The notes under the pieces were generated by a model. It made no database searches and was not told the DNA's origin. It saw only the letters and a list, made by a program, of their open reading frames with translations. Source: an uncultured Clostridia bacterium (GTDB lineage Bacteria; Bacillota; Clostridia; Peptostreptococcales; Anaerovoracaceae). Taken from it: 29,704 nucleotides of DNA. The stretch is taken from the NCBI GenBank assembly GCA_938009115.1, contig CALLHZ010000064.1, positions 1 to 29,704 of the forward strand. The letters are read 5' to 3'. Made by a program: the position numbers and the translations under genes. Of this stretch, positions 8,171 to 15,926 are shown piece after piece. Numbering within the stretch: position 1 is the stretch's first letter; each line of letters starts with the position of its first letter.

Positions 8171-9280
8171 TTAGCTTGCCGCGATCCTGACCGGAAGCAC
8201 CAGGTACAAAAATGCGTTTCCCTCCATTGGTTTGATTAGGCAGGAACTGGTACTGCTGGTCATTTCAAAAACCACTTCTTCTTCCTCCACTGCTTTGAGC
8301 ACGTCGGCAATATACTTTGAGTTGAATCCTATCACCAATTCGTCTCCTTCTGTTTCGCAGGATATCTGTTCTCTTACATTTCCTTCTTCGCTTCTGGAAG
8401 TGATTTCCAAGGACCCTTGCTCTATCCTTACTTTGATAAGATTATTCTTTCCTTCCTTCGCCAAAAGAGAAGCTCTTTCAATGCTGTTGAGCATTTCTCC
8501 ACGGTCAAGCACACAACGCGTTTTATAAGTTTTTGGGATGATATCTGCGTATTTAATGAACTCACCCTCCATCAAACGGCTGATTACCCGGGTCTGCGGT
8601 GTTTTGATTTCCATTTTCTTTTCATCCAACATGATCAGAATCTCATCTTCCTGGATGCTTTCACTGATCAGCTTGCTGATTTCATTGAGTATTCTTGCAG
8701 GGACGACGATGCTCCGTTTTGTTGTCTGCTCCACTGTCTCCGTCGCCACCGCCATACGAAATCCATCCAATGCTGCCATGACCAGTTCTTTTTCTTTCAT
8801 TTCTAAAAGACATCCGGTCAAAATACCCTTTTTCTCGTCAACGCTTGCCGAAAACGTTGTTTTTTTGATCAGTTCTTTCAGCGCCTCTTTTTTAATGGAC
8901 AGGCTTTCTTCTTTATTGACCGAGCCGATGGCGGGAAATTCATCCGCAGGGAGGGCCACGATGGAAAAATCCGATGAAAGACAGGAAATAAAAAGATTGT
9001 TTTTTTCGTCCAATTCTGCTTTGATCGGCGCGTTGGGAAGGCGGCGTATGATGTCTCCGAACAGCTTGGCGGATACGACGACAGCTCCTTCCTCGCCAGA
9101 AGATACCTCCATTCTTGTTTCGATGCTCAGATCGAGATCCGAAGCGGTCAGAATCAACTCATTATTTTTAACAGTAAGAAGGATCCCTTTCAAAATAGGA
9201 ATCGTTGTTCTTGTAGAGACAGCTTTGGATACGATATTGAGAGCTTTGGACAACGCCGGCTGGGAGCAGATGAATTTCAT
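8171..9280 (-). CDS. dnaN: DNA polymerase III beta sliding clamp
   Basis: This 369-residue protein is the ring-shaped processivity clamp. Its start MKFICSQPALSKALNIVSKAVSTR, the ILTASDLDLSIET segment and the C-terminal LPVRI are characteristic of DnaN, with three clamp domains expected across the length. An AAGGAGAT site lies directly upstream of the ATG at 9280. The gene follows dnaA after a 155-bp gap that contains the DnaA-trio unwinding element, and it is followed after three bases by recF. No clear promoter was found in the gap, so transcription may come mainly from the dnaA promoter. Confidence 0.97.
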   Translation of the reverse strand: MKFICSQPALSKALNIVSKAVSTRTTIPILKGILLTVKNNELILTASDLDLSIETRMEVSSGEEGAVVVSAKLFGDIIRRLPNAPIKAELDEKNNLFISCLSSDFSIVALPADEFPAIGSVNKEESLSIKKEALKELIKKTTFSASVDEKKGILTGCLLEMKEKELVMAALDGFRMAVATETVEQTTKRSIVVPARILNEISKLISESIQEDEILIMLDEKKMEIKTPQTRVISRLMEGEFIKYADIIPKTYKTRCVLDRGEMLNSIERASLLAKEGKNNLIKVRIEQGSLEITSRSEEGNVREQISCETEGDELVIGFNSKYIADVLKAVEEEEVVFEMTSSTSSCLIKPMEGNAFLYLVLPVRIAAS

Positions 9281-9293
9281 GACGGATCTCCTT

Positions 9294-9434
9294 TTTATAA
9301 ATGATTTTTAGTAGTTGCAGTAGTAGGACCTGTGGAAAAAGGGAAAACCTTTCTTAACGTTGAAAACCGACAAAAAAGAAAGAGGAAAAAGGTGTTGATA
9401 AAGCTCTCTTTTTTGTTACAAGGCCTGGGGATAA
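9294..9434. other. oriC unwinding region: DnaA-trio, DnaA boxes and AT-rich stretch between dnaA and dnaN
   Basis: The plus strand reads AT-rich DNA (about 9294-9308), then TAGTAGTTGCAGTAGTAG (9309-9326; six trios of TAG or near-TAG), a GACC spacer (9327-9330), then TGTGGAAAA (9331-9339), the complement of the near-consensus DnaA box TTTTCCACA. On the minus strand this is box, GC spacer, CTA repeats, AT-rich DNA: the order described for the basal unwinding element of Bacillus subtilis oriC. Two weaker boxes, each one mismatch from TTATCCACA, lie at 9393-9401 and 9426-9434. The same position (downstream of dnaA) is the unwinding site in B. subtilis. I infer that strand opening starts here. Confidence 0.85.
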
Positions 9435-9435
9435 A

Positions 9436-10770
9436 TTATTCGACAAGCAGCCTTTCTATATTAGCTACTGTGGAGCGAAGTTCCGCATTGCTTTCCATTT
9501 CCGCGCAGATCTTCTCGTAACTGTGACGGATCGTCGTGTGGTCCCGCTGCCCGAATTCTTCGCCGATTTTCGGAAGAGAATAATTGGTCTTTTCCCGGAT
9601 CAGATAAATGGCGATCTGGCGTGGATAAGTGAAATTTCTTGCCCTTTTTGCGGATTCCATATCCCCTACTTTGATTCCAAAAAAAGAGGCGACGGTTTTC
9701 TTTATAAGGGATGGATTCAACTCTTTATTTTTAATTGTGAAAACTTCCTTTAAAACCTTTTTTGCAAATTCTTTGGTGATTTTTTCATTGGTCAGGCTGG
9801 CGTGGGCGATGACCCGAGTAAAGGCTCCCTCGAGTTCCCGTATATTTGTTTGGATGTTTTGCGCGATCACATCCAGCACTTCATTGATGTTTTCCGTTAC
9901 GACGATGCCTTCGATCTCAGCTTTTTTTGTAAGGATGGCCATCCGGGTCTCGTAGTCCGGAGCCTGGATGTCAGCAACCATGCCCCAGGTGAAGCGCGAC
10001 CGCAGCCGTTCCGGAATATCACCCAACTCCTTGGGCGGCCGGTCGCTGGAAAAAACGATCTGCTTTCCGGTATGATAAAGGGTATCGAAGGTGTTGAACA
10101 CTTCTTCTTCCGTGCTTTCTCTTCCCTGCACAAACTGGACATCGTCGAAAAGGAGAAGATCCACAGTCCGGTACTTGTTGCGGAAGGCTTCGTTCTTCTT
10201 TTCGCTGATCGCTTTGATCAGCTCGTTGGTGAACATTTCGGAAGAAACGTAGAGAACTTTTCTTTTGGGGTTGTTTGAAAGAACGAATTGGCCGATGGCA
10301 TGCATGAGATGTGTTTTTCCCAAGCCTGCTTCCCCATACAAAAACAGAGGGTTGTACTCCTTGGAATAACCCTCGGCTACGGCCAGACAAACCGCATGAG
10401 CCAGCCGATTATTGCTTCCCACCACAAAATTATTGAAATTGTATTTAGGGTTTAAATATAATTCGTCGGTAAAAGGATTGGTGTAAGCTCCCTTTTCTTC
10501 TATTTCCTCGGGCAGCATGATCACCGGCTTCAAATCCATTTTAAAAGCCTGGCGGATCGCTTCGGCAAGGACGCTTTTGTAGCGGGTCTCGATATAGGAG
10601 ATGAGCATATCTCCCCCCGCATAGGTGGATAAAAGAAGTTTCCCCTCTTTTTCGTTGACCCGAATGGGCTTCAGGGGCGCAAACCAGGTTTGCATGGAGA
10701 CCGATGTCACATTTTCTGCCAAAAGTTGCAGTACGGTTTCCCAGTTTTTATTGATTTCTGCCTTGGTCAT
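9436..10770 (-). CDS. dnaA: Chromosomal replication initiator protein DnaA
   Basis: This AAA+ protein of 444 residues binds DnaA boxes and opens oriC. The N-terminal domain I covers residues 1-75, starting with a helix around INKNWETVLQLLAENVTSVSMQTWFAPL. Walker A GEAGLGKTHLMHAIG is near 145-158, Walker B LLLFDDVQFV near 205, and the domain IV DNA-binding signature QRDHTTIRHSYEKI near 410-423. The frame stays open to 10860, but an extended -10 promoter (TGCTATAAT) occupies 10820-10828, so the ATG that lies inside it cannot be used. The ATG at 10770 gives the normal family length, although its ribosome-binding site is weak. dnaA diverges from gyrB instead of preceding it. Confidence 0.96.
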   Translation of the reverse strand: MTKAEINKNWETVLQLLAENVTSVSMQTWFAPLKPIRVNEKEGKLLLSTYAGGDMLISYIETRYKSVLAEAIRQAFKMDLKPVIMLPEEIEEKGAYTNPFTDELYLNPKYNFNNFVVGSNNRLAHAVCLAVAEGYSKEYNPLFLYGEAGLGKTHLMHAIGQFVLSNNPKRKVLYVSSEMFTNELIKAISEKKNEAFRNKYRTVDLLLFDDVQFVQGRESTEEEVFNTFDTLYHTGKQIVFSSDRPPKELGDIPERLRSRFTWGMVADIQAPDYETRMAILTKKAEIEGIVVTENINEVLDVIAQNIQTNIRELEGAFTRVIAHASLTNEKITKEFAKKVLKEVFTIKNKELNPSLIKKTVASFFGIKVGDMESAKRARNFTYPRQIAIYLIREKTNYSLPKIGEEFGQRDHTTIRHSYEKICAEMESNAELRSTVANIERLLVE

Positions 10771-10819
10771 ATCCACATCCGACGATTCTATAAATTCCCT
10801 AAATGTATGGGTGCCTCCC

Positions 10820-10848
10820 ATTATAGCAAAAATAGTTTTCCACAGGAA
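10820..10848 (-). promoter_or_regulatory. dnaA promoter with an embedded DnaA box
   Basis: On the minus strand TATAAT (10825-10820) is preceded by TGC, forming an extended -10. A poor -35 (TTCCTG) sits 17 bp upstream. A DnaA box with one mismatch (TTTTCCACA on the plus strand, 10836-10844) lies inside the spacer, so DnaA bound there should block RNA polymerase. This suggests autorepression. Confidence 0.75.
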
Positions 10849-10908
10849 TAGCCCGGCCAAAAACCGTAATTATTGTTATTCCACAGGTTATGCACAGGTT
10901 GTGTAAAA
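10836..10908. other. oriC upstream subregion: cluster of DnaA boxes
   Basis: Within about 70 bp there is one exact match to TTATNCACA (TTATGCACA, 10888-10896). Single-mismatch boxes are TTTTCCACA (10836-10844) and, on the minus strand, TTTTACACA (10908-10900). A weaker TATTCCACA lies at 10877-10885. This is the counterpart of the upstream box cluster of a bipartite Bacillota origin; the other half is in the dnaA-dnaN gap. Confidence 0.8.
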
Positions 10909-11173
10909 CTTCTTCCCCCAAATACACAGACCATAGATGTTGTGGTCGCGGGACTTTCTGTATTTCAAAAAGTGAGGGGAACAAAACAAAGCGAAAAAGG
11001 AAAAGGCCAAAATTATTAAGGGCGTATTTTTTTGGGGCTGTCAATGCCCCTGTGAAACCCTTGGAAATCGTGGGTTATATATCATTTTATTTTAGCGGCT
11101 GCCACCAAAAAACGGCGCAGAGAGCAATTTTTTTTGGCGTCGTAATGCCGTGCGGTCTTTTGGGTAAAAAACG
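10909..11173. other. Intergenic DNA between oriC boxes and gyrB promoter, no gene seen
   Basis: I see no credible coding frame, tRNA or known RNA here. It holds several T-runs (11027-11033, 11128-11135), a short GGGGC / GCCCC hairpin (11034-11050) and an inverted repeat CCAAAAAA / TTTTTTGG (11105-11137). The A/T tracts could bend DNA next to the origin. No further good DnaA box was found. Confidence 0.5.
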
Positions 11174-11202
11174 TTGCTTTTTTGCGGGTTTTTTAGTATA
11201 AT
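11174..11202 (+). promoter_or_regulatory. gyrB-gyrA promoter
   Basis: TTGCTT (11174-11179) and TATAAT (11197-11202) are separated by 17 bp. The expected start near 11209 gives a leader of about 50 nt ahead of the gyrB ribosome-binding site. In bacteria with the usual gene order gyrB follows recF; here it needs its own promoter. Confidence 0.85.
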
Positions 11203-11257
11203 AAAACAGATTTTGGTCCAAAGACTAAAAGTAGCAGAATATCAACGGGAGGAAGAG

Positions 11258-13204
11258 ATGTCGTTAGAAAATTCCAAGGAAATGTCCATGGCAAACAAGG
11301 AGTACAACGCCGAACAGATCCAGGTGCTGGAAGGGCTGGAGCCTGTCCGGAAAAGACCGGGCATGTACATTGGTACCACCGGGCCCCGGGGCTTGCACCA
11401 TTGCGTTTATGAAATCGTGGACAATAGTATAGACGAAGCGCTGGCCGGATTTTGCAGAAATATCAACGTAATCATTCGGGCAGATAATTCCATAGAAGTG
11501 ATCGATGACGGAAGAGGCATGCCGGTGGACATGCATCCGAAGCTGAAAAAGCCGGCACTGGAAGTCATCATGACGGTTCTCCACGCGGGGGGAAAATTCG
11601 GAGAAGGCGGCGGATATAAAGTATCAGGCGGCCTCCACGGCGTGGGCGCTTCCGTCGTCAATGCGCTTTCTTCTTATATGGAAGTGGAAAGCTGCCGGGA
11701 CGGACATATTTACCGCCAGACTTATGCCAGGGGCAAAGCCACCAGCGAATTGACGATCGTGGGAGAATGCGGAAAACGCACAGGCTCCAGGACGCTGTTC
11801 GTTCCCGACGATGAAATTTTCGATGAGGTGGAGTTCAGTTACGATACTTTGGAATACCGTCTCCGGGAAATGGCGTTCCTGAACAAGGGGATCCGGATCA
11901 ATTTGAGGGACGAGCGGGAAGGGCGGAAAAAATCCACTGTCTTCCACTATGAAGGTGGCATCCGCGAGTTCGTCAAGCATCAGAACCGGAACAAAGAAGT
12001 GATCCATCCGGATATCATCTACTTTGAAATGCAAAACCACGACAAAGAAGTGGAAGTGGCGATGCAATATACGGACCGCTACAACGAAATGATCCTCTCC
12101 TATGCCAATAACATCAACACCACGGAAGGCGGAAGTCACATGGTGGGCTTCAAGTCCGCCCTCACCCGGGTGTTCAACGAATATGCCAAGCGAAACAAAT
12201 TCATCAAGGACAACGACGAAGGACTTCAGGGCGAAGACATCCGGGAAGGTCTTACCGCCATCGTTTCCGTTAAGCTCACGCAGCCCCAGTTCGAGGGGCA
12301 GACGAAGACAAAGCTTGGAAATTCCGATATGCGCGGCTTTGTGGAAACCACCACCAACGAATTTCTTATGGCTTTCCTGGAGGAAAATCCCCAGCAGGCC
12401 AGAGTGATCCTGGACAAATGTCTGCGGGCCGCCCGCGCCCGCGAGGCCGCCCGGAAGGCTCGGGAGCTGACGCGCAGAAAAGGCGTGCTGGACGACATGT
12501 CTCTGCCCGGCAAGCTGGCGGACTGCACGGAAAAGGATCCGGCGCTTTCCGAGATCTTCCTGGTGGAAGGAGACTCCGCCGGCGGCTCGGCCAAGCAGGG
12601 CCGGGACCGGTACCGCCAGGCCATCCTGCCGCTTCGGGGAAAGATCCTGAATGTGGAAAAGGCAAGGCTGGATAAGATCCTCAATTCCGAAGAGATCAAG
12701 AATATGATCACCGCCTTTGGCTGCAGCATCGGAGACGACTTCAACATCGAGAAGCTCCGCTATCACAAAATCATCATCATGACCGACGCCGACGTGGACG
12801 GAGCTCATATCCGCACGCTTCTGCTGACGTTCTTCTACCGCTACATGACGCCGCTCATCGAGGGCGGGTATGTCTATGCGGCGCAGCCTCCGCTGTTTCA
12901 GACGAAAAAAGGGAAGGAAGTTTATTACACTTATTCTGAGAGAGAACAGGACAAACTCATGGCCGAGCTTGCCGACAAACCCGGCGGAAAACCCACGATT
13001 CAGCGCTACAAGGGTCTGGGCGAAATGGACTTCCATCAACTGTGGGAGACCACCATGGATTACAACAACCGTACCCTGGTCCAGATCACGCTGGAGGATG
13101 TGGCCGCCGCGGATGAGATTTTTACCACGCTCATGGGCGACAAGGTGCCTCCCCGCAAAAAATTCATCGAAGAGAACGCGCGATATGCGACCCTTGACAT
13201 CTAA
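11258..13204 (+). CDS. gyrB: DNA gyrase subunit B
   Basis: This 648-residue protein is the ATPase/TOPRIM subunit of DNA gyrase, which introduces negative supercoils. The GHKL ATPase motifs are YEIVDNSIDEA (51-61), VIDDGRGMP (81-89) and GGLHGVGAS (about 124-132). The TOPRIM motifs are LVEGDSAGGSA (434-444) and TDADVDGAH, with metal-binding Asp510, Asp512 and Asp514. The ATG at 11258 is chosen because GGGAGGAAGAG precedes it and the residues match the family start; the frame is open upstream, but that part overlaps the promoter. gyrA follows after 14 bp. Confidence 0.97.
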   Translation: MSLENSKEMSMANKEYNAEQIQVLEGLEPVRKRPGMYIGTTGPRGLHHCVYEIVDNSIDEALAGFCRNINVIIRADNSIEVIDDGRGMPVDMHPKLKKPALEVIMTVLHAGGKFGEGGGYKVSGGLHGVGASVVNALSSYMEVESCRDGHIYRQTYARGKATSELTIVGECGKRTGSRTLFVPDDEIFDEVEFSYDTLEYRLREMAFLNKGIRINLRDEREGRKKSTVFHYEGGIREFVKHQNRNKEVIHPDIIYFEMQNHDKEVEVAMQYTDRYNEMILSYANNINTTEGGSHMVGFKSALTRVFNEYAKRNKFIKDNDEGLQGEDIREGLTAIVSVKLTQPQFEGQTKTKLGNSDMRGFVETTTNEFLMAFLEENPQQARVILDKCLRAARAREAARKARELTRRKGVLDDMSLPGKLADCTEKDPALSEIFLVEGDSAGGSAKQGRDRYRQAILPLRGKILNVEKARLDKILNSEEIKNMITAFGCSIGDDFNIEKLRYHKIIIMTDADVDGAHIRTLLLTFFYRYMTPLIEGGYVYAAQPPLFQTKKGKEVYYTYSEREQDKLMAELADKPGGKPTIQRYKGLGEMDFHQLWETTMDYNNRTLVQITLEDVAAADEIFTTLMGDKVPPRKKFIEENARYATLDI

Positions 13205-13218
13205 GGCAGGAGGAAAAA

Positions 13219-15732
13219 ATGTCGGATCTGATAAATGACAGAAAATTGATACAGCACGAAATCCACGACGAGATGAAAAATTCCTACATCGACTACGCCA
13301 TGAGCGTCATCGTGGGCCGGGCGCTGCCCGACGTGCGGGACGGCCTGAAGCCTGTACACAGGAGGATCCTGTACGGCATGAGCGAGCTTGGCGTCACCCC
13401 GGACAAGCCCCATAAAAAATCCGCCCGTATCGTGGGTGAAGTCATGGGTAAATACCATCCCCACGGCGACAGCTCCATTTATGACGCCATGGTCCGCATG
13501 GCCCAGGAATTTTCCATCCGCTATATGCTGGTGGACGGCCACGGCAACTTCGGCTCCGTGGACGGCGACGGGGCGGCAGCCATGCGTTATACGGAAGCCC
13601 GCATGACGCCCTTTGCCCTGGAGATGCTCCGGGACATCGACAAAGATACCGTGGACTTTATGCCCAACTTCGACGAAGAAGAAAAAGAACCGGTCGTGCT
13701 GCCCAGCCGTTTCCCCAACCTGCTTGTCAACGGCAGCAACGGCATCGCCGTCGGCATGGCCACATCGATCCCGCCCCACAATCTGGGCGAAGTGATCGAC
13801 GGCGCCATCAAGCTGATCGAAGAGCCGGAAGCCACGGTGGAAGATCTGATCAAGATCGTCAAAGGGCCGGACTTTCCCACCGGCGCCATCATCATGGGCA
13901 AAGGCGCCGCCAAAGAAGCCTATCGGACCGGTATCGGCCGGGTGATGGTGCGGGCCAAGGCCGAGATCGAAGAAACATCCCGGGGCCGTTCTCAAATCAT
14001 CGTATCCGAGATCCCGTATCAGGTGAATAAAGCCAGACTGATCGAAAAGATCGCGGATCTGGTCAAAGAAAAAAAGATCGACGGAATCTCCGGCATCCGG
14101 GACGAATCCAACCGGAACGGCATGCGGATCGTGATCGAACTCAAATCTTCGGCCAATCCCCAGATCGTTCTGAACCGGCTGTACAAGCACACTTCCATGC
14201 AGGAAAGCTACAGCATGATCATGATCGCCCTGGCCGACGGACAGCCCAAGGTCCTGAATCTCCGCGACATCCTCACAGAATACTTGAAGCACCAGAAGGA
14301 CGTTGTTACCCGGCGCACCCGCTTTGAGCTGGCCAAGGCCGAAGCACGGGCTCATATTCTGGAAGGCCTCCGGATCGCCCTGGACAATATCGACGAAATC
14401 ATCCGGGTCATCCGGGCCTCCTACAGCGACGCGAAAGAACGCCTCATGCAGATCTTCGGACTTTCCGAGATCCAGGCGCAAGCCATTCTGGAAATGCAGC
14501 TTCGCAGGCTCCAGGGACTGGAACGCAAGAAGATCGAGGACGAATACGCGGAGCTGATGCAGAGGATCGCCTACTATAAAGAACTGCTGGCCGACGAGAA
14601 AATGCTGATGAACGTGATACGGGACGAGCTTTTGGAGATCCGGAACAAATACGCGGATCCCCGGCGAACCAAGATCGTAGCCAGCACCGAAGAGCTGGAC
14701 GAAGAAGATCTGATCGCTGAAGAAAATGTCGTCATTACGCTGACCCACCTTGGGTATATCAAACGGATCTCCGCAGACACCTACCGGACCCAGCGAAGGG
14801 GCGGACGCGGCGTCACAGGGCTTGCGACCCGGGAAAACGACTTTGTCAAGAACCTGATCAGCACTTCGACCCACGATTATCTGATGTTCTTTACCAACAC
14901 CGGGAAAGCTTATCGCACCAAGGCTTACGAAATACCCGAAGCCCAGCGGACAGCCAAGGGAACGCCGGCGGTGAACTTCCTGAATCTGATGCAGCGGGAA
15001 CGTATCACAGCCGTGATCCCCATCAAGGATTTTGAACAGGAAAAATTCCTGATCGCCGTCACCAAGAACGGCACGATCAAGAAAATGAATATCGCCGACT
15101 TCGACACCAGCCGGAAAGCGGGCCTCATTGCCATCAAGCTCAAGGACGGCGACGAGCTGATCGGCATCAAGGAAACCACGGGCACCAGCAACGTGATCAT
15201 CGTCACACGCAAAGGAAAATGCATTTGCTTCAGCGAGGAAGACGTGCGGACCATGGGCCGGGCTGCAGGCGGCGTCCGCGCCATCACCTTGGAAAAGAAT
15301 GACGAAGTGGTGGCGATGGAGCTGGCCGAGAAGAACGAGGAACTGCTGGTTGTCACCCGCAACGGCTATGGAAAGCGGACCAAGGTCAAAGAATATAAGA
15401 TCCAGGCTCGCGGAGGAAAAGGTCTGCTGACCTATGACAAGACCAAGTTCAACAAAACCGGAGAGCTGATCGGCGCCATGGTGGTCAACGAGGAGGACGA
15501 CGTCTTCCTGATCAATTCCGACGGCATCATCATCCGCATCAAGGCCGGCGAAGTATCCCGGCTGGGCCGCACGACCCAGGGCGTGCGCATCATGCGGGTC
15601 CAGGAAGAATCCATCATCGTCACCATGGCCAAGGCCATACGGGAAGACGAAATGGAGCCGGACGCCGACGAGAGCGAAAAGACAGTCTCAGAAGAAACCA
15701 AAGACGACCAGCTGTCGCTGGACGTAGAATAA
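13219..15732 (+). CDS. gyrA: DNA gyrase subunit A
   Basis: This 837-residue protein is the DNA-cleaving subunit of gyrase. The catalytic tyrosine is Tyr124 in AMRYTEAR. The quinolone-determining segment reads HPHGDSSIYDAMV and keeps Ser85 and Asp89 (E. coli Ser83 and Asp87), so no classic resistance change is seen. The GyrA box QRRGGRG at about residue 525 marks the DNA-wrapping C-terminal domain and distinguishes it from ParC. The tail is acidic. A GGCAGGAGG site precedes the ATG, the gene shares the gyrB transcript, and a terminator follows. Confidence 0.97.
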   Translation: MSDLINDRKLIQHEIHDEMKNSYIDYAMSVIVGRALPDVRDGLKPVHRRILYGMSELGVTPDKPHKKSARIVGEVMGKYHPHGDSSIYDAMVRMAQEFSIRYMLVDGHGNFGSVDGDGAAAMRYTEARMTPFALEMLRDIDKDTVDFMPNFDEEEKEPVVLPSRFPNLLVNGSNGIAVGMATSIPPHNLGEVIDGAIKLIEEPEATVEDLIKIVKGPDFPTGAIIMGKGAAKEAYRTGIGRVMVRAKAEIEETSRGRSQIIVSEIPYQVNKARLIEKIADLVKEKKIDGISGIRDESNRNGMRIVIELKSSANPQIVLNRLYKHTSMQESYSMIMIALADGQPKVLNLRDILTEYLKHQKDVVTRRTRFELAKAEARAHILEGLRIALDNIDEIIRVIRASYSDAKERLMQIFGLSEIQAQAILEMQLRRLQGLERKKIEDEYAELMQRIAYYKELLADEKMLMNVIRDELLEIRNKYADPRRTKIVASTEELDEEDLIAEENVVITLTHLGYIKRISADTYRTQRRGGRGVTGLATRENDFVKNLISTSTHDYLMFFTNTGKAYRTKAYEIPEAQRTAKGTPAVNFLNLMQRERITAVIPIKDFEQEKFLIAVTKNGTIKKMNIADFDTSRKAGLIAIKLKDGDELIGIKETTGTSNVIIVTRKGKCICFSEEDVRTMGRAAGGVRAITLEKNDEVVAMELAEKNEELLVVTRNGYGKRTKVKEYKIQARGGKGLLTYDKTKFNKTGELIGAMVVNEEDDVFLINSDGIIIRIKAGEVSRLGRTTQGVRIMRVQEESIIVTMAKAIREDEMEPDADESEKTVSEETKDDQLSLDVE

Positions 15733-15742
15733 GGATCTGATC

Positions 15743-15780
15743 AAAGACCGTTGGGAAAAAATCCCGGCGGTCTTTGTTTT
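15743..15780 (+). terminator. Intrinsic terminator after gyrA
   Basis: AAAGACCG (15743-15750) pairs with CGGTCTTT (15768-15775). The stem extends inward through TTGGGA / TCCCGG around an A5 loop, and a T-rich run (TTTGTTTT) follows. It closes the gyrB-gyrA operon. Confidence 0.88.
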
Positions 15781-15787
15781 CGGGACC

Positions 15788-15816
15788 TTTTCAAAACTTG
15801 TTTAAAATGTGTTTAT
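15788..15816 (+). promoter_or_regulatory. Possible operator: three heptamers at 11-bp spacing upstream of nhaC-like gene
   Basis: TTTTCAA (15788), TGTTTAA (15799) and TGTTTAT (15810) recur with exactly 4-bp spacers. Direct heptamers on an 11-bp period are the known site layout of SARP activators, and a SARP/BTAD regulator is encoded at 20193. The DNA is AT-rich, the first copy is imperfect, and the spacing to a -10 (TATAAA, 15816-15821) is not the textbook one. This is a suggestion only. Confidence 0.3.
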
Positions 15817-15888
15817 ATAAAACGCTGCGTTGGAAAAAGAAATCAGAATAAACAGCGGGAAAACGAAAAAGAAAACAATGTATAAAAT

Positions 15889-15918
15889 CCCTCCTTGTTA
15901 CGATGGATGCAAGGAGGG
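15889..15918 (+). promoter_or_regulatory. Hairpin that sequesters the ribosome-binding site of the nhaC-like gene
   Basis: CCCTCCTTG (15889-15897) pairs perfectly with CAAGGAGGG (15910-15918), leaving a 12-nt loop. The right arm is the Shine-Dalgarno sequence of the gene starting at 15927. There is no T-run, so it is not a terminator. An in-frame ATG (15903) lies inside the loop. The structure should repress initiation until it is opened. Confidence 0.7.
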
Positions 15919-15926
15919 TTAAAAAG

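Noticed and set aside
10771..10860. Longer dnaA start at 10860 or 10821
   Set aside because: The extended -10 promoter at 10820-10828 lies within this stretch, so the mRNA begins downstream of these codons, and the extra residues do not resemble DnaA.
11034..11050. GGGGC / GCCCC hairpin as a terminator ahead of gyrB
   Set aside because: The stem is short and the T-run precedes it on the plus strand; the minus strand has an A-run after it. Neither direction gives a proper intrinsic terminator.
11624..13039. Long open frame (471 codons) on the strand opposite gyrB
   Set aside because: It mirrors the codon pattern of gyrB, has no family-like motifs and no ribosome-binding site. The same holds for the long antisense frames opposite gyrA (13201-14874), nhaC (15972-17363), mnmG/mnmE (2032-3426) and the M42 genes.
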